This document shows positions 50,589-59,252 of a DNA stretch of 64,000 nt, in pieces. Source of the DNA: Streptomyces sp. NBC_00659. Its GTDB lineage: Bacteria; Actinomycetota; Actinomycetes; Streptomycetales; Streptomycetaceae. Position numbers and translations under genes: made by a program. The stretch lies in the NCBI RefSeq assembly GCF_036226925.1, contig NZ_CP109031.1, positions 2,852,001 to 2,916,000 of the forward strand. Reading direction: 5' to 3'. Each line of letters starts with the position of its first letter. Within the stretch, counting starts at the first letter, position 1. The notes beneath the pieces are model-generated. The model worked only from the letters and a program-made list of their open reading frames with translations, made no database searches and had not been told where the DNA came from.

Positions 50589-50951
50589 GGCGATCAAGAT
50601 ACGCGCCGGGAGCCCGCCGGAAGGGCCGAAGAACCACATGGCTCGCCCGCAGGGGGCACCGGCTGGTGGAGCGGTGCTCCTGACGCGCCGAGGGACCCCT
50701 CGATCGGGTGAGGCGGACGCCGGGGCGGGTGAACCGGCGGACACGGGGGGCGGCCCGCTGGTGTCCCGTGGAGTCGGGCGGGCGCGGCGGCCCGACGCGC
50801 CTCCCGGGGCATACGGCGGGCGCGGGACGACGCCTCCCCGGAGCCTCCCGGAGGATATGGCGGCCGACGCCTCCCGGGGATGGGGCGGACACGGGGGCGC
50901 CCGCCGTCCTGTGAGGGTGCGGCGGGCGCTGCCGTGCGAGAAGTGCGGGAC
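50589..50951. other. Intergenic region with no supported gene
   Basis: This 363-bp, very G-rich stretch lies between the EEP gene start and the glkA stop. It has short degenerate repeats of CGGACAC/CCTCCCGG type but no convincing gene, and it must hold the EEP promoter. Confidence 0.6.
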
Positions 50952-51905
50952 CTACATGATCGGGTCGGGCTCCCGGGCCAGGTCCGCCGCTCCGACGAGA
51001 CCCGCCTTGTTGCCCAGCTGCGCGGCGATCACATCGGCGACCGGACGCCAGTTGCCGCCGACCAGCCAGCGCTTGTACGACTTGCGGATCGGGTCGAGGA
51101 CCAGCTCACCCTCGTCCGAGAGGCCGCCGCCGACGATGAAGGCGGACGGGTCGAAGAGCGAGGCGAGGTCGGCCAGACCCGCGCCGGCCCAGCGGGCCAG
51201 CTCGCGGTAGGAGTCCACCGCCACGTGGTCGCCCTGCCGGGCGGCCATGGAGATGTGCTTGCCCTCGATGCCGTCGGGGGTACCGTCGCCGAGGCCCAGG
51301 AGGACCTCCGCCGCCTCCGGGGTCGCGTTGGCCCGCTGCTTGGCGTAACGGACGAGGGCGCGGCCGGAGGCGTACTGCTCCCAGCAGCCCTGCGAGCCGC
51401 AGCCGCACAGCAGTCCGTCCGGCACCATCCGGATGTGGCCGAACTCGGCGGCCACGCCGAAGTGGCCGCGGCGCAGCTTGTTGCCGATGATGATGCCGCC
51501 GCCGAGGCCGGTGCCCAGGGTGATGCAGATGACGTTGCGGTGGCCCTTGCCGGCGCCGAACTTGTACTCGCCCCAGGCTGCCGCGTTCGCGTCGTTCTCC
51601 ACGACGACCGGCAGGCCCACGCGCTGCTCGACCTCGGCCTTGAGCGGCTCGTTGCGCCAGTCGATGTTCGGCGCGAAATAGACCGTCGAGCGCTGGCGGT
51701 TCACGTATCCGGCGGCACCGATGCCGACACCGACGATGTCGTGACCGGCACGCGCGCCCTCCACTGCCGAGGCGATGGCGTCGATAATGGCCTCGGACGT
51801 GCTCGGGGTCGGCACCTTGTGCGTCGAGAGGATATTGCCTTCCTCGTCGACCACACCGGCCGCGATCTTCGTGCCGCCGATATCGACGCCGATGGTGAGT
51901 CCCAT
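50952..51905 (-). CDS. glkA: ROK-family glucokinase
   Basis: The product is a 317-residue ROK kinase with the N-terminal phosphate motif GVDIGGTKIAAGVVD, ENDANAAAWGEYKFGAGK, the catalytic ITLGTGLGGGIIIG, the zinc site CGCGSQGCWEQYASG and the ROK signature around LRRGHFGVAAEFGH. It phosphorylates glucose and in Streptomyces is also central to glucose repression. Its upstream neighbour on the same strand is the DUF5304 gene known to cooperate in that repression. Confidence 0.96.
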   Translation of the reverse strand: MGLTIGVDIGGTKIAAGVVDEEGNILSTHKVPTPSTSEAIIDAIASAVEGARAGHDIVGVGIGAAGYVNRQRSTVYFAPNIDWRNEPLKAEVEQRVGLPVVVENDANAAAWGEYKFGAGKGHRNVICITLGTGLGGGIIIGNKLRRGHFGVAAEFGHIRMVPDGLLCGCGSQGCWEQYASGRALVRYAKQRANATPEAAEVLLGLGDGTPDGIEGKHISMAARQGDHVAVDSYRELARWAGAGLADLASLFDPSAFIVGGGLSDEGELVLDPIRKSYKRWLVGGNWRPVADVIAAQLGNKAGLVGAADLAREPDPIM

Positions 51906-51959
51906 GAATCCCTCAGTTTCGGTCGAGCCCCGCTACGGCCAACCGTACCCGAGGGGCGA

Positions 51960-52445
51960 TTAGTCCAAGTCGATGTGTTCGCCCGGACCGGACTCGTCGT
52001 CGCGGGAACCTGTGCCCCGAGTGGTCCAGCGGCGCTCCTGGTTCTCGACGGCCGAGCGGTAGGCGGCGAGCAGTTCCGAGCCCGCGGCCGCCAGGTGGTC
52101 GAACACCTCGGGGTTGCGCTCCAGCACCGGTTCCACGGCGGCCTTGGCCTGCTGCACGACCTGGCTGACCATCTGCTGGGCGGTGCCGGAGGCGACCGCT
52201 CCGAACAGCGGCGACTGGAGCCCGGAGAGCTTGTCGGCGACGGCGTCGACGAGTTTGCGCAGTTCCTCGGCGGCCGAGCCGGGCGGCGCGCCGTGCTGGG
52301 CGCGACGGCGGGCCTGCTCCGCGGCGAGGTCCTCCGCGCAGGCCTTCGCCCAGGCGTCGGCGTCCGTGGCGTGCGCTTCCTCGACGCGTACCTCGTCGGC
52401 CGTCTCCTCCTGAGCGGCGTCGGATGGGGGGCGCTCTTCGCTCAT
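51960..52445 (-). CDS. DUF5304 protein (SCO2127-like, glucose-repression associated)
   Basis: This 161-residue protein has an acidic, disordered N-terminus (EERPPSDAAQEETADEVRVE) and a helical C-terminal half (AEELRKLVDAVADKLSGLQS, then MVSQVVQQAKAAVEPVLERN). No membrane segment is seen. By synteny just upstream of glkA it matches S. coelicolor SCO2127, reported to affect carbon catabolite repression and glucokinase expression. The mechanism is not visible in the sequence. Confidence 0.85.
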   Translation of the reverse strand: MSEERPPSDAAQEETADEVRVEEAHATDADAWAKACAEDLAAEQARRRAQHGAPPGSAAEELRKLVDAVADKLSGLQSPLFGAVASGTAQQMVSQVVQQAKAAVEPVLERNPEVFDHLAAAGSELLAAYRSAVENQERRWTTRGTGSRDDESGPGEHIDLD

Positions 52446-52555
52446 GGCGGGACTCCTGCCTACGTTTTCCTTGCTCTCGACGTTACCCGAACGGGGGTAC
52501 CTCGTTCACCGTGCCCGGCTCCCCGGATCGGGCACGGCCGGTTCTCGGCGGCACG

Positions 52556-53725
52556 TCACTTCTCGCGCGGCCACAGCCCGGGATCCGGCGTGAAACGGAT
52601 GCGCAGCTCGCCCTCGCGCAGCGCGGCTCCGGACACCGTGCAGCGGCGCAGCGCGGACGGGAGCGGGACGATCCTGCGGAACTGGCCGACGGTGACGACG
52701 AGTTCGTCGCCGCGCCGGATGAGGTCGAGTTCGTCGCGTATCGCGCCGGGCAGCGGGATGTGCCACACGAGCACGCCGTCGTCGGCGAGCCGGTCGGCGA
52801 CGGGCCACTCGACGGGGGTGGGCGCGGTGTTGACGCCGGGCACGGCAAGCGCGGCGAGGTCGTCGGTGCCGCGCGGGTCGTGGCCGCGGTGCGGGACCTC
52901 GTGGACCGTGTACGTCTCCCGCCACTCGTCCAGGGCCTTGCGCTGCTGGGCCGCGAGGGCTCCCAGCCAGGCGTCGTTGGTGGCGCCGGGCAGCACCCGG
53001 TTCGCGACGAGTCCGTCGACGGGCAGTCCGCGCAGGGCGAGGGCGGTGGCGGCGGTGCGGACGGCGTCGGTTCCGGCGGGTCCGGGCTCGGCGACCAGTC
53101 GTACGGTCGTGGCGCGGTCCTCGACCACGCCTTGCACGGCGGCCAGCTCGATGTCCCAGCGCCCCGCGGTCTCGTACAGCCACTCGGCGGGCATGGGCAC
53201 GCCCGCGAGCCGCCCGAGGACCGGACGCAGGGCTCGGGCCGCCTGGCGCTCCGGCGGGAGCAGGCGGCGCAGATAGCGGCGGAGCTCCTCGGGCAGCGCC
53301 AGGAGGGCGAGGGCCTGCGGGGTTGGGGGCAGGTCCACGACGAGCAGGCCGTACGCATCCGACAGCGCGGCGTCGCGCAGGGCGCGCAGCAGGGCGAGTT
53401 CCTCGGCGCCGGGGAGCGGGGTGACTTCCTCGGCGTCCAGGCGGGAGGCGCCGAGGAGGTCGAGGGCGGTGGTGGCGCGCCGCTGGAAGGCGGTGAGGTC
53501 GTCGCGGAACCGGGCGGCGGCGTCGGGGCGCCAGGCCGTGAGACCGGGGGCGGCTTCCACGGGGTCGGGGCCGGTGGGGACGCCGAGCACGGCGCCGAGG
53601 GTGTCGGTGCGGTCGGCGGTGAGCACCAGGGTGCGGGTGCCTTGCCTCGCCGCCTTCAGCGCGGTGGCCGCGGCGACGGTGGTACGGCCTGTGCCGCCTT
53701 GGCCGGTGATCAGGATGGTGCGCAT
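52556..53725 (-). CDS. ArsA-like P-loop ATPase with altered P-loop
   Basis: This 389-residue protein of the ArsA/GET3 ATPase fold has the P-loop ITGQGGTGRTTVAAATALKA, where the usual KGGxGKTT is GQGGTGRTT: both the signature Lys and the P-loop Lys are missing. LLVVDLPPTPQALALLALP is the switch II/Walker B region, and PVDGLVANRVLP is the ArsA-type motif. A C-terminal beta domain ends the protein. Actinobacteria carry pairs of such proteins; this one may be a regulatory or inactive partner. No arsenic gene is nearby. Confidence 0.82.
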   Translation of the reverse strand: MRTILITGQGGTGRTTVAAATALKAARQGTRTLVLTADRTDTLGAVLGVPTGPDPVEAAPGLTAWRPDAAARFRDDLTAFQRRATTALDLLGASRLDAEEVTPLPGAEELALLRALRDAALSDAYGLLVVDLPPTPQALALLALPEELRRYLRRLLPPERQAARALRPVLGRLAGVPMPAEWLYETAGRWDIELAAVQGVVEDRATTVRLVAEPGPAGTDAVRTAATALALRGLPVDGLVANRVLPGATNDAWLGALAAQQRKALDEWRETYTVHEVPHRGHDPRGTDDLAALAVPGVNTAPTPVEWPVADRLADDGVLVWHIPLPGAIRDELDLIRRGDELVVTVGQFRRIVPLPSALRRCTVSGAALREGELRIRFTPDPGLWPREK

Positions 53726-53930
53726 GGGGGTGAACGCTACCGGTGTGGTGGCCTCGGCGGTTTCCGGGTCCGGCCGGTGGGTGGGTCGGGGCCGCGCCGG
53801 TGCATCAGCCCGTCGCCGTTGGATGAGGCGTGGCCGTCGGTGGCGACGGGCATCGATGTACCGGCACGGCCCCGACGGCGCGCTCCCGGCTGCGGGTGCG
53901 CGATCCAGACGGTCACAGCCCCGGCCGGGA

Positions 53931-53983
53931 GAATCCAGCCCCTCCGGCGTTTGAGGAGCGGGGTCGGGGGCGGAGCCCCAGGG
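53931..53983. repeat. Common Streptomyces intergenic repeat
   Basis: The words CCAGCCCCTCCGGCGTTTGA and GGAGCGGGGTC with CGGAGCCCC belong to a short repeat found many times between Streptomyces genes. It sits in the ~350-bp gap between the ArsA-like and SRPBCC genes, which holds no supported gene. Confidence 0.7.
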
Positions 53984-54074
53984 GTGGGACGGGTAGGGGC
54001 GGAGGGGGCGAAGAAGCGGTCGTGGGTGGCGAGGGCGCGGCCGGGCGGGACGTGAAGGCGGGCCCCCAGAGGGA

Positions 54075-54515
54075 CTAGGTCGTTTCCTCTACGCGCTTCT
54101 TCAGGCCGGCCAGGGCGCGGTCGATGATGACCTTCTCGGCCTTGCGCTTGATCATGCCGAGCATCGGGATCTTGACGTCGACGGTCAGCCGGTAGGTGAC
54201 CTCGGTGGCGCCCTTGCCCGCGGGCTCGAGGAGGTAGGAGCCGTCCAGCGAGCGGAGCATCTGGGACTTCACCAGGGTCCAGGAGACCTCGTGGTCGCCG
54301 GTCCAGGTGTAACCGAGAGTCTGGTCGTCCTTGATGGCGCCGGCGTCCATGACGAGCCGGACCTGTTCGGCGCGGCCGAGTTCGTCCGACTTGAGGACCT
54401 CGGCCTCCTTCACCTCACCCGTCCAGTCCGGGTACCGGGCGAAGTCGGCGATCACCGCCATGACGTCAGCCGGTACCGCTTCGATCGTGATGCTCGAACT
54501 GGTGTGTTCCGCCAT
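54075..54515 (-). CDS. SRPBCC (polyketide cyclase-like) protein
   Basis: This 146-residue protein starts at ATG 54515 with GGAGGAG at good spacing. It has the START/SRPBCC pattern: SSSITIEAVPADVMAVIADF, ARYPDWTGEVKEAEV, DGSYLLEPAGKGATEVTYRL and a long C-terminal helix with IDRALAGLKKRVEE. This is the Streptomyces SRPBCC subfamily that resembles coenzyme Q-binding and lipid-transfer proteins. The ligand is unknown. It is followed on the same strand by the ArsA-like gene after a gap with a repeat. Confidence 0.9.
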   Translation of the reverse strand: MAEHTSSSITIEAVPADVMAVIADFARYPDWTGEVKEAEVLKSDELGRAEQVRLVMDAGAIKDDQTLGYTWTGDHEVSWTLVKSQMLRSLDGSYLLEPAGKGATEVTYRLTVDVKIPMLGMIKRKAEKVIIDRALAGLKKRVEETT

Positions 54516-54638
54516 CGCGGTGGCTCCTCCAGATGCGGTCCGGTGAGGGAGGTCGGTGCGCACGTGTGTGCAGCGTGAAGGCTACCGCGCACGACCACGG
54601 ACGCCTCACCCCACCTGGCCCTCGGAACCGTCGCGGCG

Positions 54639-55436
54639 TCACCACTCCAGCACCCAGGGTCGGCCCGACCCCGCGAAGTGCCCCACATTGACGCATTCCG
54701 TCGCCCCCACACGCATCCGGCGGACGAGAGGCTGATGGACGTGGCCGAAGAGCGCGTAACGGGGGCGCGTGCGCCGGATCGCGTCCAGCAGCGCGAGGGA
54801 GCCGCGCTCGAAGCGGCGCGCCACGGTGTCGTACACGAGTTCCGGCACCTCCGGCGGAATGTGCGTGCACAGCACGTCGACCTCGCCGACCGCCTCGATC
54901 TTGGCCGCGTACTCCTCGTCGCTGATCTCGTACGGCGTCCGCATCGGTGTCCGCAGTCCCCCTCCGACGAAACCGAAGACGCGGCCGCCGATCTCGACCC
55001 GCTCACCGTCCAGGACGGTGGTGCCCTGGCCGGCGTACTCCGGCCACAGAGCCGGCATGTCGACATTGCCGTAGGTCGCGTACGTCGGCTCCGGGAACGC
55101 GGCGAACATCTCGGCGTACTGCTTGCGCACCGCCTTCTCGATCGCCGCGGCCCGGTCGGTGCCGATGCCCGCCCACAGCCGGGCACCGAACGCGCGCGCC
55201 TCCTCGAAGCGGCGGGCGGTGCGCAGCTCGACGATGCGGTCGGCGTTCTCCACGCCGAAGAGGTCCGGGAAGATGCCGCGCGCGTGGTCGGCGTAGTCGA
55301 GGAAGAGGACCAGGTCACCGAGGCAGATCAGGGCGTCGGCGCCGTCGCCGGCCCGGGCCAGGTCGCGGGCGTTGCCGTGCACGTCGCTGACCACATGAAT
55401 GCGCGTCCTCGGACGGCCGACAGGTGTGGATGCCAT
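54639..55436 (-). CDS. Metallophosphoesterase
   Basis: This 265-residue calcineurin-like phosphoesterase has metal-binding blocks VSDVHGNARDL (DxH), CLGDLVLFLDY (GD), TYGNVDMPALWPE (GN-x-D in place of the usual GNHD), LCTHIPPEVPEL and LFGHVHQPLVRR (GHxH). All metal ligands are accounted for, with Val-Asp in place of His-Asp at the GNH[DE] block. The substrate is unknown. Start ATG 55436 begins a short Pro/Arg leader before the first beta strand. Confidence 0.9.
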   Translation of the reverse strand: MASTPVGRPRTRIHVVSDVHGNARDLARAGDGADALICLGDLVLFLDYADHARGIFPDLFGVENADRIVELRTARRFEEARAFGARLWAGIGTDRAAAIEKAVRKQYAEMFAAFPEPTYATYGNVDMPALWPEYAGQGTTVLDGERVEIGGRVFGFVGGGLRTPMRTPYEISDEEYAAKIEAVGEVDVLCTHIPPEVPELVYDTVARRFERGSLALLDAIRRTRPRYALFGHVHQPLVRRMRVGATECVNVGHFAGSGRPWVLEW

Positions 55437-55732
55437 GACGATCAAGCGTAGGCGGGTGCGGCAAACGTGAACAGAGGCGGCCGGACCTGCGATTACTGGC
55501 ATGCGCGGAAGGGCGTGGACTACTGTGCGCGCAGGAACGCCACCACGTGTGACGCATGGAACATCTCGCCGGGACCCCCTGTCGAAGACCCCATACCGGC
55601 GGGTAACGTCCGGGCAGTCCAGTCGTACTCGGGATTTCAACAAATGATCTCTTGAGTACTTGCCCGAGCCTTGGACCGCACCGTCGCATCACACAGAGTC
55701 GTGGCGTCGGCGCCCTATGAGGAGCAGCAGTC

Positions 55733-57529
55733 TTGCGCGAGTTCAGCCTTCCGGCTTTGTACGAGGTCCCTGCGGACGGAAATCTCACCGACATCGTCCG
55801 CAGAAACGCCGCGCAGCATCCCGACGTAGCCGTGATCGCCCGCAAGGTGGGCGGTACCTGGACGGACGTCAGCGCCACGACCTTCCTCGCCGAGGTGCTG
55901 ACCGCGGCCAAGGGTCTGATCGCCTCGGGCGTGCGGCCCGGTGACCGGGTCGGCCTGATGTCCCGTACCCGCTACGAGTGGACGCTGCTCGACTTCGCGA
56001 TCTGGAGCGCCGGCGCCATCACCGTGCCGGTGTACGAGACCAGCTCCCCCGAGCAGGTGCAGTGGATCCTCGGCGACTCCGGCGCCACCGCCTGCATCGT
56101 GGAACTGCCGGCGCACGCGGCCTGCGTCGAGTCGGTACGTGACCGGCTGCCCGCCCTCGAACACGTCTGGCAGATCGAGGCCGGCGGCGTCGAGGAGCTG
56201 GGGCGCCTGGGCGCGGACGTCAGTGACGCCACCGTCGAGGAGCGCAGCTCGTTCGCCAAGGCGGACGACCCGGCGACCATCGTCTACACCTCCGGGACCA
56301 CCGGCCGCCCCAAGGGCTGCGTCCTGACCCACCGCGCCTTCTTCGCGGAGTGCGGCAACATCGTGGAGCGGCTGCGCCCGCTGTTCCGCACCGGCGAGTG
56401 CTCGGTCCTGCTGTTCCTCCCGCTCGCGCACGTCTTCGGGCGGCTCGTGCAGGTCGCGCCGATGATGGCGCCGATCAAGCTGGGCTGTGTCCCGGACATC
56501 AAGAACCTCACCGACGAGCTGGCCTCGTTCCGGCCGACGCTGATCCTCGGTGTGCCGCGCGTCTTCGAGAAGGTCTACAACTCGGCGCGCGCCAAGGCCC
56601 AGGCGGACGGCAAGGGCAAGATCTTCGACAAGGCCGCGGACACGGCGATCGCGTACAGCCGCGCGCTGGACACCCCCTCGGGGCCGTCCCTCGGTCTGAA
56701 GATCAAGTACAAGACGTTCGACAAGCTCGTCTACAGCAAGCTGCGCGCGGTGCTCGGCGGTCGCGGCGAGTACGCGATCTCCGGCGGTGCCCCGCTGGGC
56801 GAGCGGCTCGGCCACTTCTTCCGCGGTATCGGCTTCACGGTGCTGGAGGGCTACGGCCTCACCGAGTCCTGCGCGGCCACGGCCTTCAACCCGTGGGACC
56901 GTACGAAGATCGGCACCGTCGGCCAGCCGCTGCCCGGCTCCGTGATCCGTATCGCCGACGACGGCGAGGTGCTGCTGCACGGCGAGCACCTGTTCCAGGG
57001 GTACTGGAACAACGAGGCCGCCACCGCCGAGGCACTCGCCGACGGCTGGTTCCACACCGGTGACATCGGCACCCTCGACGAGGACGGCTACCTCCGCATC
57101 ACCGGCCGCAAGAAGGAGATCATCGTCACGGCGGGCGGCAAGAACGTCGCTCCGGCGGTGATAGAGGACCGTATCCGTGCCCACGCGCTGGTCGCGGAGT
57201 GCATGGTGGTCGGCGACGGACGGCCGTTCGTCGGCGCGCTGGTCACGGTCGACGAGGAGTTCCTGGCCCGCTGGGCCGCGGAGCACGGGAAGCCGGCCGG
57301 CTCCACCGCTGCCTCGCTGCGCGAGGACGCGGACCTGGCCGCCGCCATCCAGGACGCGATCGACGACGGCAACGCCGCGGTGTCCAAGGCCGAGTCGGTC
57401 CGCAAGTTCCGTATCCTCGACCACCAGTTCACCGAGGAGTCGGGCCATCTGACGCCGTCCTTGAAGCTGAAGCGGAACGTGGTGGCGAAGGACTACGCGA
57501 ACGAGATCGAGGCACTTTATCGGGGCTGA
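55733..57529 (+). CDS. Long-chain fatty-acid-CoA ligase (AMP-forming)
   Basis: This 598-residue adenylate-forming enzyme has TIVYTSGTTGRPKGCVLTHR (P-loop), GGAPLGERLGHFFRGIGF, EGYGLTESCAATAFN, the WFHTGDIGTLDEDGYLRITG hinge and KNVAPAVIEDRIRAHALVAE (A10 side). It resembles FadD15-type ligases of Actinobacteria. The start is a TTG at 55733 with GAGGAGCAG just upstream, an uncommon start codon. It activates fatty acids for lipid synthesis or degradation. A strong terminator follows. Confidence 0.93.
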   Translation: MREFSLPALYEVPADGNLTDIVRRNAAQHPDVAVIARKVGGTWTDVSATTFLAEVLTAAKGLIASGVRPGDRVGLMSRTRYEWTLLDFAIWSAGAITVPVYETSSPEQVQWILGDSGATACIVELPAHAACVESVRDRLPALEHVWQIEAGGVEELGRLGADVSDATVEERSSFAKADDPATIVYTSGTTGRPKGCVLTHRAFFAECGNIVERLRPLFRTGECSVLLFLPLAHVFGRLVQVAPMMAPIKLGCVPDIKNLTDELASFRPTLILGVPRVFEKVYNSARAKAQADGKGKIFDKAADTAIAYSRALDTPSGPSLGLKIKYKTFDKLVYSKLRAVLGGRGEYAISGGAPLGERLGHFFRGIGFTVLEGYGLTESCAATAFNPWDRTKIGTVGQPLPGSVIRIADDGEVLLHGEHLFQGYWNNEAATAEALADGWFHTGDIGTLDEDGYLRITGRKKEIIVTAGGKNVAPAVIEDRIRAHALVAECMVVGDGRPFVGALVTVDEEFLARWAAEHGKPAGSTAASLREDADLAAAIQDAIDDGNAAVSKAESVRKFRILDHQFTEESGHLTPSLKLKRNVVAKDYANEIEALYRG

Positions 57530-57565
57530 TGCCCGAGCGACCGGGTTCCAGCCCGGCCGGAACAG

Positions 57566-57602
57566 ACGGCTCGGCCCCCTTCGGTGAAGGGGGCCGAGCC
57601 GT
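57566..57602 (+). terminator. Terminator of the acyl-CoA ligase gene
   Basis: A 17-bp perfect stem with a 3-base loop is followed by a TTTTC run, the most canonical rho-independent terminator in the window. Confidence 0.92.
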
Positions 57603-57740
57603 TTTCCGTCCCGGGGTCGTTTGCCTTCGGGCGCGGGTGCAGGGTTCCGCCTCCCGGCGTGGGGTTCCGCCTCCCGACGGGGGGCCGCCTCCCGCCGTAG
57701 GGGGTGGGGTTCGTCCCGGGCGGACGGTGCGGCGTGGTTG

Positions 57741-57833
57741 CTCGCGCAGTTCCTCGCGCCCCTGAGCGCCCTGGCGGGCGCCCGTCGAGGCGCCCGCCAG
57801 GGCGGCCGTCCGGGGGCGCGGGGAACTGCGCGG
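57741..57833. repeat. Inverted intergenic repeat of Streptomyces type
   Basis: CGCGCAGTTCCTCGCGCCCC at the left and GGGGGCGCGGGGAACTGCGC at the right form a long imperfect inverted repeat, with a second hairpin (GGCGGGCGCC) between. These words recur between genes in many Streptomyces genomes. The gap 57603-57966 holds no supported gene. Confidence 0.7.
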
Positions 57834-57868
57834 CCAGGCAAAGGCGGCCCGCAGGTGCCGGCGGGCGG

Positions 57869-57980
57869 CAAGTGGCAGCCCCACGGGCGAACCCGGTGAC
57901 GCTAGAGCAGCACTCGCAGGCGCCGACGGGCAGCAAGTGGCAGCCCCGTGGGCGAACCCGGTACCGCTAGAGCAGCTCTC
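57869..57980. repeat. Tandem duplication at the 3' end of the glycosyltransferase gene
   Basis: Two copies about 63 bp apart share GCAAGTGGCAGCCCC, GGGCGAACCCGGT and GCTAGAGCAG. The second copy contains the last codons and TAG stop of the glycosyltransferase gene; the first is a non-coding remnant directly downstream. Confidence 0.75.
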
Positions 57981-59109
57981 GGAGGCGTTCCGCCAGGAGG
58001 TCCCAGCGCCAGTTCTCCTCGACCCAGGCCCGGCCGCGTTCGCCCATGCGGCGGCGGAGCTCGGGGTCGCCGAGCAGGGTGACGATGCGGTCGGCCGCGT
58101 CCTCGGCGGAGCCGCCGCGGACGACCCAGCCCGTCTCGCCGTCGAGCACGGCGTCGGGCGCGCCCCCCGAGTCGCCGGCCACCACCGGAAGGCCCGTCGC
58201 CGACGCCTCCAGGTAGACGATGCCGAGCCCCTCGACGTCGAGTCCGCCCCTGCGGGTCCGGCACGGCATCGCGAACACGTCCCCGGCCCCGTAGTGCGCG
58301 GGCAGTTCCGACCAGGGCACCGCCCCGGTGAACCGGACCGAGTCCGCGACCCCGGTCTCGTGCGCGAGCTTGCGCAGCTCCTTCTCGTACGGCCCGCCCC
58401 CGACGATCAGCAGCACCGCGTCCGGCTCCTTGGCCAGGATCCGCGGCATCGCGAGGACGAGGGTGTCCTGGCCCTTGCGCGGGACCAGGCGGGAGACGCA
58501 GACGACGACCGGCCGGTCGGTGAGGCCGAGGCGGGCCCGGACCTCGTCGCCGCCCGAGCCGGGGTGGAAGGTCCGCTCGTCGACGCCGGGCGGCAGCCGC
58601 ACCATGCGCGCGGCCGCCTCGGGGGTCAGCGCGGAGGCGATCCGCGAGCGCGTGTACTCCCCGAGGTAGGTGATCGTGTCCGTGGACTCGCCGATCCGGC
58701 GCAGCAGCGCCCGGGCGGCGGGAAGCTGGGCCCAGCCGGCCTCGTGGCCGTGCGTGGTCGCCACGAGGCGGGTCGCGCCCGCTCTGCGCAGGGCCGGCGC
58801 CATCAGGCCGAGCGGTGCCGCCGCCCCGAACCACACCGACGTACAGCCGTGTTCACGCAGCAGGCCGACCGCCCGCCGGGTGGCGCCCGGCGTCGGAAGC
58901 AGCATGGTCGTACGGTCCCGTACGACGGTGAAGGGCTGCTCGGCGTCGAACGCGGCGGTCGCCTCGGCGCCCTCGTGGCCGCGCTTCCAGGTCGAGGCGT
59001 AGACGACGATCCGCCCGGGGTCCAGGCGCAGCGCCATGTTGTGCAGAAAGGCCTGGATGCCGCCGGGGCGGGGCGGGAAGTCGTTCGTCACGATCAGGGT
59101 CCTGTGCAT
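57967..59109 (-). CDS. GT4 glycosyltransferase, PimB-like
   Basis: This is a 380-residue GT-B glycosyltransferase. The N-terminus has LIVTNDFPPRPGGIQAFLHN, the acceptor-binding motif of PimB-type enzymes. The C-terminal domain has VVVCVSRLVPRKGQDTLVLA, LLIVGGGPYEKELRKLA and DVEGLGIVYLEASATGLPVV, with the catalytic ELGI/E-x7-E pattern. In Mycobacteria and Corynebacteria PimB' adds mannose from GDP-mannose to phosphatidylinositol mannoside. The adjacent GT87 membrane protein supports a role in mannolipids. Start ATG 59109. Confidence 0.88.
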   Translation of the reverse strand: MHRTLIVTNDFPPRPGGIQAFLHNMALRLDPGRIVVYASTWKRGHEGAEATAAFDAEQPFTVVRDRTTMLLPTPGATRRAVGLLREHGCTSVWFGAAAPLGLMAPALRRAGATRLVATTHGHEAGWAQLPAARALLRRIGESTDTITYLGEYTRSRIASALTPEAAARMVRLPPGVDERTFHPGSGGDEVRARLGLTDRPVVVCVSRLVPRKGQDTLVLAMPRILAKEPDAVLLIVGGGPYEKELRKLAHETGVADSVRFTGAVPWSELPAHYGAGDVFAMPCRTRRGGLDVEGLGIVYLEASATGLPVVAGDSGGAPDAVLDGETGWVVRGGSAEDAADRIVTLLGDPELRRRMGERGRAWVEENWRWDLLAERLRELL

Positions 59110-59252
59110 CGTGTTCGACAGTACCGAACCTATACTCACAGCTCCGCACGGCCGCGCTTGACGGCTCGTACACAGACCGGTGGGTCACCCTGGGGCCGCG
59201 AAAGCGCGGCGCGAGACACACACGGATTCCGGACGATGAGAGCCAGGTGGGC

